Of a stretch of DNA of 64,000 bases, positions 42,298-50,441 are shown one piece after another. The notes below the pieces were generated by a model that was not told where the DNA came from, searched no databases, and saw only the letters and a program-made list of their open reading frames with translations. The DNA comes from Streptomyces sp. NBC_00457 (lineage in GTDB: Bacteria > Actinomycetota > Actinomycetes > Streptomycetales > Streptomycetaceae). The DNA lies in the NCBI RefSeq assembly GCF_036014015.1, contig NZ_CP107905.1, forward strand, positions 6,014,001 to 6,078,000, in the 5' to 3' direction. Each line of letters begins with the position of its first letter. The first letter of the stretch is position 1. The position numbers were made by a program, and so were the translations under genes.

Positions 42298-43710
42298 ATG
42301 TCTGCCGGGCCCGCCGCCTACGGCGCACTCGACCGCTACTTCAAGATCTCCGAGCGGGGCAGCACGCTGCCGCGCGAGATCCGCGGCGGTATCGCCACCT
42401 TCTTCGCGATGGCCTACATCATCGTGCTGAACCCGATCATCCTCGGCAGCGCGAAGGACATGTACGGCAACCAGCTGGACAACGGCCAGCTCGTGACCGC
42501 TACGGCGGTGACGGCGGCGTTCACCACGCTGCTCATGGGCGTCATCGGCAACGTACCGATCGCGCTCGCCGCCGGTCTCGGCGTGAACTCGGTCGTCGCG
42601 CTCCAGCTCGCCCCGCGGATGTCGTGGCCGGACGCGATGGGCATGGTCGTGCTGGCCGGTTTCATCGTGATGCTGCTGGTGGCCACGGGCCTGCGTGAGC
42701 GGGTCATGAACGCCGTGCCCTACAGCCTGCGCAAGGCCATCTCCATCGGTATCGGCCTGTTCATCATGCTGATCGGCCTGGTGGACTCCGGTTTCGTCTC
42801 CCGCATCCCGGACGCCGCGCAGACCACCGTCCCGCTCCAGCTGGGCGGCGACGGTCACCTCACCGGCTGGCCGGTGCTGATCTTCATCCTCGGCACGCTG
42901 CTCACGCTGGCGCTGATCGTGCGCAAGGTGTCCGGCGCGATCCTGATCTCGATCGTCGCGATGACGGTGCTGGCCGTCGTCATCAACGCGGTCGCGGACA
43001 TCCCCTCCTGGGGCCTGACCACCCCGACCTGGCCGGGTAACCCGGTGGCCACGCCCGACTTCGGCCTGATCGGCGAGGTCAGCCTGTTCGGCGGGTTCGG
43101 GAAGGTCGGCGTCCTGACCGGCACCCTCTTCGTCTTCACGGTCCTGCTGTCGACGTTCTTCGACGCGATGGGCACGATCATGGGTGTCAGTGACGAGGCG
43201 AAGCTGACCGACGCCCAGGGCCATATGCCCGGCATCAACAAGGTGCTCTTCGTCGACGGCATCGCGGTCGCCGCGGGCGGCGCCAGTTCCTCCTCGGCCA
43301 CCACCTGCTTCGTGGAGTCCACGGCCGGCGTCGGCGAGGGCGCCCGCACCGGCCTCGCGAACGTCGTGACCGGCGCGCTGTTCGCCGTAGCCCTGTTCCT
43401 GACGCCCGTCGCCACGATGGTCCCGTCACAGGCGGCCACTCCGGCGCTGCTCACGGTCGGCTTCCTGATCCTGGCCGGTTCGGTCAAGGAGATCGACTGG
43501 GCGGACTACACGGTCGCGATCCCGGCCTTCGTGACGATGCTGATGATGCCGTTCACCTACTCGATCACCAACGGCATCGGCATGGGCTTCATCACCTTCG
43601 TCGTGCTGCGCCTGGCGGCCGGCCGCGGCAAGGAGATCCCGGTCGCGATGTACGTCGTCTCGGCGGTCTTCGCGTTCTACTACCTGATGCCGGCGCTGGG
43701 TCTCACATGA
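42298..43710 (+). CDS. NCS2-family purine permease
   Basis: 470 residues with 12 or more hydrophobic segments. It belongs to the AzgA/PbuG-type NCS2 permeases: LPREIRGGIATFFAMAYIIV, NVPIALAAGLGVNSVVALQL and the substrate-site motif SSATTCFVESTAGVGEGART. These import hypoxanthine, guanine or adenine by proton symport. TAGGAATC lies before the ATG. It is divergent from the DUF2530 gene. The gene ends 7 bp before the convergent RHH gene stop. Confidence 0.95.
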   Translation: MSAGPAAYGALDRYFKISERGSTLPREIRGGIATFFAMAYIIVLNPIILGSAKDMYGNQLDNGQLVTATAVTAAFTTLLMGVIGNVPIALAAGLGVNSVVALQLAPRMSWPDAMGMVVLAGFIVMLLVATGLRERVMNAVPYSLRKAISIGIGLFIMLIGLVDSGFVSRIPDAAQTTVPLQLGGDGHLTGWPVLIFILGTLLTLALIVRKVSGAILISIVAMTVLAVVINAVADIPSWGLTTPTWPGNPVATPDFGLIGEVSLFGGFGKVGVLTGTLFVFTVLLSTFFDAMGTIMGVSDEAKLTDAQGHMPGINKVLFVDGIAVAAGGASSSSATTCFVESTAGVGEGARTGLANVVTGALFAVALFLTPVATMVPSQAATPALLTVGFLILAGSVKEIDWADYTVAIPAFVTMLMMPFTYSITNGIGMGFITFVVLRLAAGRGKEIPVAMYVVSAVFAFYYLMPALGLT

Positions 43711-43717
43711 TCCGCGC

Positions 43718-43900
43718 TCACGTGACCCCGTAGAACTTTTCCGTCTCCTCGACGGCGGCCTGGAACCGTTCGTCGAAGTCGTCCCGGACGAGCGTCCGGA
43801 TCACATAGTCCTGGACGCTCATTCCCCTCTTCGCCGCATGGTCCCGGAGCCGTTCGAGCAGCTCCCCGTCTATCCGCAGGCTGAGCACGCTGGTCCCCAT
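43718..43900 (-). CDS. Ribbon-helix-helix protein
   Basis: 60 residues. MGTSVLSLRIDGELLERLRD gives the beta strand and first helix of a CopG/Arc-type fold, and HAAKRGMSVQDYVIRTLV the second helix. The acidic tail FDERFQAAVEETEKFYGV follows. Such proteins are DNA-binding dimers, sometimes antitoxins, but no toxin gene is next to it. It is convergent with the purine permease and divergent from the MarR gene, whose start is 135 bp away. Confidence 0.85.
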   Translation of the reverse strand: MGTSVLSLRIDGELLERLRDHAAKRGMSVQDYVIRTLVRDDFDERFQAAVEETEKFYGVT

Positions 43901-44032
43901 GCCTACGAGGGTTGCCGGACCGGACCGAGTACCGCGTCACTTTTCGGAACCAACTCACCCGGATGGGTGATCTGAGGGTTCAGTGGCCCGGGTCACGGGC
44001 ATTCGCGCGCGCTGCAGTGGTCTTTAGGGAGA

Positions 44033-44044
44033 GTAATGAGTTAC
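44033..44044. promoter_or_regulatory. Short inverted repeat at the MarR gene start
   Basis: GTAA-TGAG-TTAC spans the start codon of the MarR gene. Possible autoregulatory site; short, so weak evidence. Confidence 0.3.
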
Positions 44045-44491
44045 GCTAAAGAGATGTCGGACCTTAGCCATGGCGACGACGCTGCCGCCGTGAACTCCCT
44101 GCGATCTGCCGTGATGCGGCTGTCCCGTCGGCTCAAGCACCAGCGGGTCGACGAATCGCTGAGCCCCACCGAGATGTCGGTGCTCGGCACCCTCGCTCGC
44201 TGCGGCACCGCGACCCCGGGTGAACTCGCCCGTAAGGAGCATGTGCAGCCGCCCTCGATGACCCGCATCGTCGCGCTGCTCGAAGCCAAGGGCCTGGTCC
44301 GGCTGGAGCCGCACCCCGAGGACCGGCGCCAGAAGGTCGTCACACAGACCGAGGAGGCCGTGACGATGCTCGAGGAGAGCCGCCGCAAGCGCAACGCGTT
44401 CCTGGCCTCCCTGGTCGAGGGCCTCGACGAGGACGAGTGGGCGAAACTGCGCGCCGCCGCCCCCGTGCTGGAGAAGCTCGCACACCTGTAA
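44036..44491 (+). CDS. MarR-family regulator
   Basis: 151 residues with the MarR winged-helix: LSPTEMSVLGTLARCGTATP, GELARKEHVQPPSMTRIVAL and the wing EPHPEDRRQKVVTQTEEA. It should bind as a dimer and respond to a small ligand. The gene precedes the MFS exporter by 27 bp on the same strand, so it probably represses its own operon. GGGAGAGT sits before the ATG; MSDLSHGDD six codons later is an alternative start. Confidence 0.95.
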   Translation: MSYAKEMSDLSHGDDAAAVNSLRSAVMRLSRRLKHQRVDESLSPTEMSVLGTLARCGTATPGELARKEHVQPPSMTRIVALLEAKGLVRLEPHPEDRRQKVVTQTEEAVTMLEESRRKRNAFLASLVEGLDEDEWAKLRAAAPVLEKLAHL

Positions 44492-44518
44492 CCCCACCGT
44501 CCGAGGAGGCGAACGCTG

Positions 44519-45880
44519 TTGAGTCCGGGACCCGGAGCAGACTCCGCACCCGCACCGGCCACCCACGACACCACCCCCGACGACCCCGTCGAGCGCAAGT
44601 CCTCGATGTTCAGCTCGCTGAAGGTCCGGAACTACCGCCTCTTCTTCATGGGCCAGGTCGTCTCCAACACCGGCACCTGGATGCAGCGCATCGCCCAGGA
44701 CTGGCTGGTGCTCAGCCTCACCGGCTCCTCCACGGCCGTAGGCATAACAACGGCGCTGCAGTTCCTCCCGATGCTGCTGTTCGGGCTGTACGGCGGCGTC
44801 CTCGTCGACCGCCTCCCCAAGCGTCCGACCCTGCTGGTCACCCAGACGGCGATGGGCCTGACGGGCCTGGCGCTCGCGTTCCTCACGATCACCGGCCACG
44901 TCGAGGTCTGGCATGTCTACGTAGCCGCCTTCGCGGTCGGCCTCGCCACCGTCCTCGACAACCCGGCCCGCCAGTCCTTCGTCTCCGAGATGGTCGGCCC
45001 CGACCAGTTGCAGAACGCCGTCAGTCTGAACTCCGCCAACTTCCAGTCCGCCCGCCTCATCGGCCCCGCCGTCGCGGGCGTCCTGATCACCGGCGTCGGC
45101 ACCGGCTGGGCGTTCCTCTTCAACGGCCTGTCCTTCGTCGCCCCCATCGTCGGCCTGCTGCTGATGCGGGCGCGTGAGCTGTACGTCGTCGAACGCGCCC
45201 CGCGCGGCAAGGGTCAGCTGCGGGAGGGGCTGCGGTATGTCGCCGGGCGGCCGGAGCTGATCTGGCCGATCGTGCTGGTCGGCTTCGTCGGCACGTTCGC
45301 CTTCAACTTCCCGGTGTACCTGTCGGCCTTCGCCGACGACATCTTCCACGCGGGCGCCGGCTCCTACAGCCTCTTCAACACGCTGATGGCCGTCGGCTCG
45401 GTGGCGGGCGCCCTGCTCGCGGCACGCCGAGGCACGGCGAAGATGCGGGTGCTGATCGCGGCGGCGGTGGCCTTCGGCGTGCTGGAAGTGGTGGCCTCGC
45501 TGGCCCCCTCCCTCTGGCTGTTCGCCCTGCTGATGGCCCCCATCGGCATCGCCGCGATGACGGTCAACGTCACCGCCAACACCAGCATCCAGATGGCGAC
45601 CGACCCCGCCATGCGCGGCCGGGTCCTGTCCCTCTACATGATGGTCTTCCTCGGCGGCTCACCCGTCGGCGCACCCATCGTCGGCTGGATCACGGACACC
45701 TACGGCGCACGCGTGGGCTTCGCGGTCGGCGGCACGATCGCCGCGACGGCGGCCGCGGTGATCGGCCTGATCCTGGCCCGCGCGGGCGGCCTGCGGCTGT
45801 CGGTGCGCTGGAACCACGGGCATCCGGTGGTCCGCTTCGTGCCGCGGGAGCGGCGGGAGGAGATGGCGACGGTGGCGTAG
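44519..45880 (+). CDS. MFS exporter (MFS_3 type)
   Basis: 453 residues with about twelve membrane segments. Hallmarks: SSLKVRNYRLFFMGQVVSNT, TWMQRIAQDWLVLSLTGS, GVLVDRLPKRPTLLVTQTAM and LDNPARQSFVSEMVGPDQLQ. These are the conserved blocks of the enterobactin-exporter-like MFS_3 group. The TTG at 44519 has GAGGAGG nine bases upstream, and no better start is near. It is co-transcribed with the MarR regulator, the usual setup for a ligand-induced exporter. Substrate unknown. Confidence 0.93.
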   Translation: MSPGPGADSAPAPATHDTTPDDPVERKSSMFSSLKVRNYRLFFMGQVVSNTGTWMQRIAQDWLVLSLTGSSTAVGITTALQFLPMLLFGLYGGVLVDRLPKRPTLLVTQTAMGLTGLALAFLTITGHVEVWHVYVAAFAVGLATVLDNPARQSFVSEMVGPDQLQNAVSLNSANFQSARLIGPAVAGVLITGVGTGWAFLFNGLSFVAPIVGLLLMRARELYVVERAPRGKGQLREGLRYVAGRPELIWPIVLVGFVGTFAFNFPVYLSAFADDIFHAGAGSYSLFNTLMAVGSVAGALLAARRGTAKMRVLIAAAVAFGVLEVVASLAPSLWLFALLMAPIGIAAMTVNVTANTSIQMATDPAMRGRVLSLYMMVFLGGSPVGAPIVGWITDTYGARVGFAVGGTIAATAAAVIGLILARAGGLRLSVRWNHGHPVVRFVPRERREEMATVA

Positions 45881-45915
45881 CGCTCCGCTGAGACAGCCGC
45901 GATGGAGAGTGCCGC

Positions 45916-46010
45916 GGTCTGTCGTCGGGCGTCTGCGGCGCCGTTGTGGCTGGTCGCGCCCACGCGGCGGAGCCGCATATCGGGACCAGCCCCGCGCCCC
46001 TTGGGGGGCG
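45916..46010. repeat. Dispersed repeat family, subtype B (copy 3)
   Basis: GTGGCTGGTCGCGC, CCACGCGGCGGAGCCGC, ATATCGGGACCAG, CCCCGCGCCCCTTGGGGGGC. It shares its left flank (CGTCTGCGG) with copy A4 and lies between the convergent MFS and GNAT genes. Confidence 0.88.
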
Positions 46011-46044
46011 TTGCCGAACCGTGGCTGACTTCGCACCGACCTGT

Positions 46045-46575
46045 TCAGACCCTTCTGGCCAGCACCTGCCCCGGCCAGTCGTCCCTGCCCGCGTAGGTCT
46101 CGGTACGGACGAAGCCCTGGCTCTCGTAGTAGCGGACGAGCTTGCCGTCGTCGCCCGCGTAGCAGTCCACGCGCAGCAGCGAGACGCCCGCCCGGCGGGT
46201 CACCTCGGCGGCGTGTGCGAGCAGGGCGCTGCCCGCGCCGTGGCCCTTGAAGCGGCGGTCGGAGGCGAGCCAGTGGATGTACCGCTCGGGCTCGCCGGTC
46301 GGCGGGAGGTGGGCCAGGTAGGGGCCGGGCGAGTCGGTGAGGGTGAGGGTGGCGGCCGGCTCGCCGTCGACCTCGGCGATGAAGACGTCTCCCTCGTCCA
46401 TGTAACGCGCCACCGACTCCACCGTCTTCGGGCTCTGCGACAGCGGCTGCGTTCCCCACTGCCCCGTGCGCCCCTGCGAGACCAGCCACTCGACACAGCT
46501 GTCGAGCATGGCGAGTATCGCGGGAATGTCGTCGGGTCCGCCTTCTCTGATGCTGATCGTGCTCCCGTTGTCCAT
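46045..46575 (-). CDS. GNAT N-acetyltransferase
   Basis: 176 residues. The acetyl-CoA loop is RRFKGHGAGSALLAHAAEVT, and the C-terminal helix has KLVRYYESQGFVRTETY. The N-terminal strand SISIREGGPDDIPAILAMLD-like sequence is typical (seen as TISIREGGPDDIPAI). The substrate is unknown. The ATG at 46575 faces the gene at 46654, 78 bp away. It is convergent with the MFS gene. Confidence 0.92.
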   Translation of the reverse strand: MDNGSTISIREGGPDDIPAILAMLDSCVEWLVSQGRTGQWGTQPLSQSPKTVESVARYMDEGDVFIAEVDGEPAATLTLTDSPGPYLAHLPPTGEPERYIHWLASDRRFKGHGAGSALLAHAAEVTRRAGVSLLRVDCYAGDDGKLVRYYESQGFVRTETYAGRDDWPGQVLARRV

Positions 46576-46653
46576 GGCCCCATGATCTCCCGTACGGCGC
46601 CGCCCTGTTGAGGCCGGGACCCGTCCCGGGGCGGTGCGCTTACCGTCGGGGCC

Positions 46654-47391
46654 ATGGCATGGTGGCGACGCAAGAAGCAGCAGGCGGGGCGGAAGCAGCC
46701 GCCTATATCGGTCAGCGTGTTCGATCCCGGAGCGGTGACGGGATCGTTCGAACGTCCGGGACTGATGGTCGGCGGCCGGCGGCTGCCCCAGATCACCGCC
46801 CCGAGCATCATGGACCAGACGGCGGCGCAGACCCGGCGGGGCTTTCCCGCCGGCACCGGACCGGTGCACGTCGTGACGAGTCACAGCACGCATGCCGAAG
46901 CCGGCTCGGTGGTCTACATGGGGCTCGGCGGCCGGGCGGCCATCGTGGTCAAACTGACACGGGACCAGCGCCGGAACCTCCTCGACGTGGGCGAGGCGAT
47001 CGAGGACAGCGGAGCGTCCCTCTACCTCGACGCGCACCCGGGCTTCCTGCGCGCCTCGCTCGCGCTGCCGTCGATGGACATCGACCTGGACACCGCCATG
47101 CTGGTCGGCTTGGGGGACGTCCAGGAGTTCCTCGCCGCCGCCCACGCCACCGAGACCGTCGAGCTGCACATCTCCCACGCGACGCACGACCGCCTGCTGA
47201 ACTTCACATGCGCGGCCCCGGGACTCCGTGAGGTCCTGGAAGCCGGACTGGACCTGATCACGCTGCCGGCCCCGGCCGACCTCCGAGGCGCCTTGATGGC
47301 CGTCAACGACTCACTGAACCCGGCGGCGCACATTCCGCTGCGCGTCACCGGCCGCGCCGAACTGGCCATGACCCTCGAGGTCGACGTCTGA
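46654..47391 (+). CDS. Conserved hypothetical protein
   Basis: 245 residues. Basic start MAWWRRKKQQAGRKQPPISV, then SVFDPGAVTGSFERPGLMVG, GSVVYMGLGGRAAIVVKLTR and a C-terminal half with LITLPAPADLRGALMAVNDS. No signal, membrane segment or cysteine cluster. I do not recognise a family. It is divergent from the GNAT gene and 49 bp upstream of thpR. Confidence 0.8.
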   Translation: MAWWRRKKQQAGRKQPPISVSVFDPGAVTGSFERPGLMVGGRRLPQITAPSIMDQTAAQTRRGFPAGTGPVHVVTSHSTHAEAGSVVYMGLGGRAAIVVKLTRDQRRNLLDVGEAIEDSGASLYLDAHPGFLRASLALPSMDIDLDTAMLVGLGDVQEFLAAAHATETVELHISHATHDRLLNFTCAAPGLREVLEAGLDLITLPAPADLRGALMAVNDSLNPAAHIPLRVTGRAELAMTLEVDV

Positions 47392-47440
47392 AGGCCCGTG
47401 GCGGACAGACAGCTCGCCGGATGATCCGTTCCCTGGAACA

Positions 47441-48022
47441 GTGGCGTCCGTGAGACTCTTCGCCGCCGTACTGCCCCCCGACGACGTCGTCCGTGAACTC
47501 GCCGCCGAGATCGACGCGTTGCGGAAGCTGCCCGGCGCGGACGGACTGCGGTGGACCGGGCGGCCCGGGTGGCACTTCACGATGGCGTTCTACGGGGAGG
47601 TCGACGACGACCTCGTACCGGAACTGTCGGCGAGGCTGGAGCGGGCCGCGCACCGCACCGGCCTCTTCCCGCTGGCGCTCCGGGGCGGCGGACAGTTCGG
47701 GCACGGGCGGGCGCTGTGGGTGGGGGCGGAGGGGGACCTCGGGGCGCTGCGGCTGCTGGCGGACCGGGCAGAGGCCGCCGCGCGGAAGGCAGGGGTGCCG
47801 ATGGGGGAGCACCGCCGGTACAAGGCCCATCTGACGGTGGCGAGAAGCCGGGACGCGGTGGATGTACGGCCGTATGTCGAGGCCCTCGACCGGTTCACCG
47901 GCAGGACGTGGACGGTGGACGAACTGGCGCTGGTCCGCAGCAATCTGCCGAAATCGGGCGTACCGGGCGAGCAGCCGCGCTACGAGGTGGTCGCCCGCTG
48001 GCCGCTCGGAGGGGCCGGTTAG
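47441..48022 (+). CDS. thpR: RNA 2',3'-cyclic phosphodiesterase
   Basis: 193 residues of the 2H phosphoesterase (LigT/ThpR) family. The two catalytic HxTx motifs are HFTM at residue 45 and HLTV at residue 130, and MASVRLFAAVLPPDDVVREL is the typical start. It hydrolyses 2',3'-cyclic phosphates on RNA ends. CTGGAA lies before the GTG at 47441; a GTG three codons later is also possible. It is followed 9 bp later by a 29-residue membrane peptide gene. Confidence 0.93.
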   Translation: MASVRLFAAVLPPDDVVRELAAEIDALRKLPGADGLRWTGRPGWHFTMAFYGEVDDDLVPELSARLERAAHRTGLFPLALRGGGQFGHGRALWVGAEGDLGALRLLADRAEAAARKAGVPMGEHRRYKAHLTVARSRDAVDVRPYVEALDRFTGRTWTVDELALVRSNLPKSGVPGEQPRYEVVARWPLGGAG

Positions 48023-48031
48023 TCTCGATAC

Positions 48032-48121
48032 GTGAAGCCGAAAACCCGGAACCGGATCATGGCCGGTGCGCTCGTGTTGATGTTCGTGATGGTGGCGCTG
48101 GCGGCGGCGCTCGGAAAGTAA
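48032..48121 (+). CDS. 29-residue single-helix membrane peptide
   Basis: VKPKTRNRIMAGALVLMFVM then VALAAALGK: a basic start and one 19-residue hydrophobic helix, no cleavage site. The GTG at 48032 is 9 bp after the thpR stop. Peptides of this kind (KxRNRIMAG...) are widespread in streptomycetes as I recall, which supports a real gene. Function unknown. Confidence 0.65.
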   Translation: MKPKTRNRIMAGALVLMFVMVALAAALGK

Positions 48122-48142
48122 CGCCGCCGCGCGCCTCCGGCG

Positions 48143-49138
48143 CTACCAGGCGAAGGCTTCCGGCGACGGGCCCGGGCCCGGGAAGATCTCGTCCAGCCCG
48201 GACAGCAGCTCCTCGCCCAGCTCCAGCTCGACCGCCCGCAGAGCGGACTCCAACTGCTCCGCGGTGCGCGGGCCGACGATCGGGCCGGTCACGCCGGGAC
48301 GGGTGAGCAGCCAGGCGAGGGCGGCCTCACCCGGCTCGACGCCGTGCTTTTCGAGCAGGTCCTCGTACGACTGGATCTGCGCGCGCGTGGCGGGGTTGGC
48401 GAGGTAGTCCGCGGCCCGCCCACTGGCCCGGCGTCCGCCCTCGACCTCCTTCTTGATGACCCCGCCCAGCACACCGCCGTGCAGCGGCGACCAGGGGATG
48501 ACCCCGAGGCCGTACTCCTGCGCGGCCGGGATGACCTCCATCTCGGCGCGGCGCTCGGCCAGGTTGTAGAGGCACTGCTCGCTGACGAGGCCGATGGTGC
48601 CGGAGCGGTGGGCGGCGATTTCGTTCGCTTGGGCGATCTTGTAGCCGGGGAAGTTGGAGGACCCGACGTAGAGGATCTTCCCCTGCTGCACCAGCACGTC
48701 GATCGCCTGCCAGATCTCCTCGAAGGGAGTCGAGCGGTCGATGTGGTGGAACTGGTAGACGTCGATGTAATCGGTCTGCAGCCGCTTGAGCGACGCGTCC
48801 ACCGCCCGCCGGATGTTCAGCGCCGACAGCTTGTCGTGGTTGGGCCAGGCGGGGGTGCCGTCCGCCGCCATGTTTCCGTACACCTTGGTGGCGAGCACGA
48901 CCTTGTCGCGCCGCTCGCCGCCCTTCGCGAACCAGTTGCCGATGATCGATTCGGTACGGCCCTTGTTCTCGCCCCAGCCGTACACGTTCGCCGTGTCGAA
49001 GAAGTTGATGCCTGCGTCCAGCGCCGCGTCCATGATCGCGTGACTGTCCGCTTCGTCCGTCTGCGGACCGAAGTTCATGGTGCCGAGGACGAGTCGGCTG
49101 ACCTTGAGTCCCGTGCGTCCGAGCTGCGTGTACTTCAT
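48143..49138 (-). CDS. Aldo/keto reductase
   Basis: 331 residues, TIM-barrel NADPH-dependent reductase. Tetrad: Asp48 and Tyr53 (FDTANVYGWG), Lys85 (LATKVYG), His131/132 (VYQFHHID). The loop WSPLHGGVLGGVIKKEVEGG and the late motif IVGPRTAEQLESAL place it in the larger AKR group related to voltage-gated channel beta subunits or YghZ-type reductases. ATG at 49138 (MKYTQLGRTGLKVS). It is divergent from the SnoaL-like secreted gene across an operator-like region (49187-49220). Confidence 0.94.
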   Translation of the reverse strand: MKYTQLGRTGLKVSRLVLGTMNFGPQTDEADSHAIMDAALDAGINFFDTANVYGWGENKGRTESIIGNWFAKGGERRDKVVLATKVYGNMAADGTPAWPNHDKLSALNIRRAVDASLKRLQTDYIDVYQFHHIDRSTPFEEIWQAIDVLVQQGKILYVGSSNFPGYKIAQANEIAAHRSGTIGLVSEQCLYNLAERRAEMEVIPAAQEYGLGVIPWSPLHGGVLGGVIKKEVEGGRRASGRAADYLANPATRAQIQSYEDLLEKHGVEPGEAALAWLLTRPGVTGPIVGPRTAEQLESALRAVELELGEELLSGLDEIFPGPGPSPEAFAW

Positions 49139-49186
49139 AGCTTCCTAGCCAACGTCGTGGAGTGCGCTCTAGGCAAGCGATCTTGA

Positions 49187-49220
49187 CACTAACTGGTAGT
49201 TAGTGCTTTCCTGTGGAAAG
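49187..49220. promoter_or_regulatory. Two adjacent perfect palindromes in the divergent promoter region
   Basis: CACTAACT-GGT-AGTTAGTG (49187-49205) is followed directly by CTTTCC-TGT-GGAAAG (49206-49220). A TTGACA (49183-49188) overlaps the first palindrome, so a bound repressor would block a promoter towards the SnoaL gene. Confidence 0.65.
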
Positions 49221-49269
49221 CATGACCTTGAACTTTCAATCTTTCAATTTCTCTCGCTTGGAGAGTGCC

Positions 49270-50199
49270 ATGCCCCCCACTACGCCTGCCCGTAGGGCGC
49301 TTGTCGCTGTGCTGGCTTCCGCTGCTCTTCTGGGCGCGGGTGCCGTGCCGGCCGTCGCGTCTGCGCCGGCCGCCTCCCGTGAGCACGCCGGCTACGGCGA
49401 TTCCGCCCGCCTCGCCTACCAGAAGTACGTCACCGTCCGCGTCCTCAAGGGCGTGTTCGAGCAGGGCGACACGGAGGTGGTGGACCGGTACGTCCGCGCC
49501 GACTACATCCAGCACAACCCGCTGGCGCCGGACGGTGCGGAGACGCTGAAGAACCTCGGCGTCGCGATCCACCAGCAGTTCCCGGACGCCGAGTACGACG
49601 TCAAGCGGGTCATCTCCGAGGGCGATCTGGTGATCGTCCACTCAAACGTCGTGATGACTCCGGGGGCGCGGGGGCAGGCCGTCTTCGACATCTTCCGGTT
49701 CCAGGGCGGGAAGATCGCGGAGCACTGGGATGTGGGGCAGGAGGTGCCGGAGTCGTCCGCCAACGGCAACGACATGTTCTCTACGGAGAGTTGGCCGCGG
49801 ACCGAGCAGCCGGGGCCGCGGTGGCTGACCGCGTACAACAAGAAGCTGGTCACCAAGGCCTTCGATCAGCTTCTGGTCCAGAAGGACGTGTCCGCCCTCG
49901 ACCGGTACTGGGGTTCCGAGTACCACCAGCACAACCCGAACATCGCGGACGGTGTGGACGGTGCGAAGGCGGGGCTTGGGGGGTTCTTCCAGGCGTTTCC
50001 CCAGCTGAAGGTCACGCCGAAGCGGGTGATCGCCGAGGGTGACTTGGTGGCCGTCCACAGCCACTACGTGAACTCGCCGGGGGAGCGGGGTCAGGCCATC
50101 GTGGATCTGTTCCGGGTGCGGAACGGGAAGATCGTGGAGCACTGGGATGTGATCCAGGATGTTCCGGCGACTTCCGCGAACGACAACACCATGTTCTAG
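49270..50199 (+). CDS. Secreted protein with two SnoaL-like domains
   Basis: 309 residues. Signal peptide: MPPTTPARRALVAVLASAAL, cleavage near VASA-PA. Then two copies of a SnoaL-like (NTF2-fold) domain: the first has YIQHNPLAPDGAETLKNLGV and IVHSNVVMTPGARGQAVFD, the second YHQHNPNIADGVDGAKAGLG and AVHSHYVNSPGERGQAIVDL; both end in IxEHWDV. These resemble polyketide cyclase/isomerase folds, but many secreted members have no known substrate. GGAGAG lies 5 bases before the ATG at 49270; upstream in-frame codons lack a site. Stop overlaps the convergent DUF397 gene by 4 bp. Confidence 0.9.
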   Translation: MPPTTPARRALVAVLASAALLGAGAVPAVASAPAASREHAGYGDSARLAYQKYVTVRVLKGVFEQGDTEVVDRYVRADYIQHNPLAPDGAETLKNLGVAIHQQFPDAEYDVKRVISEGDLVIVHSNVVMTPGARGQAVFDIFRFQGGKIAEHWDVGQEVPESSANGNDMFSTESWPRTEQPGPRWLTAYNKKLVTKAFDQLLVQKDVSALDRYWGSEYHQHNPNIADGVDGAKAGLGGFFQAFPQLKVTPKRVIAEGDLVAVHSHYVNSPGERGQAIVDLFRVRNGKIVEHWDVIQDVPATSANDNTMF

Positions 50200-50441
50200 G
50201 ACAGGGAGTTGAGGAAGGTCGTCCAGGTGGTGGGGGTTACCTGGACGGCCGGGGTGGCGGGGGTGGTGGGGGTTTTGGAGTCGCGGATGTGGATGGTGGT
50301 GGGGGTGAGGGCTATCTCTACGCACTCGCCGCCTTGGCTGCTGCTGTAGCTCGACTTCGTCCACACCAGCGCGACCTCGACGCACTCGCCGCCCTGGCCG
50401 CCGCTGTAGCTGCTCTTGAACCAGTTCAGGTCCGTGCTCAT
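50196..50441 (-). CDS. DUF397 protein with a duplicated motif
   Basis: 81 residues. The DUF397 motif appears twice: WFKSSYSGGQGGECVEVAL (7-25) and WTKSSYSSSQGGECVEIAL (27-45), before HIRDSKTPTT and a Thr/Pro-rich end. DUF397 proteins usually carry one copy and accompany XRE regulators, as here: the ATG overlaps the regulator's stop by four bases. They appear to act with the regulator, perhaps as an antagonist. It ends convergent with the SnoaL gene. Confidence 0.93.
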   Translation of the reverse strand: MSTDLNWFKSSYSGGQGGECVEVALVWTKSSYSSSQGGECVEIALTPTTIHIRDSKTPTTPATPAVQVTPTTWTTFLNSLS

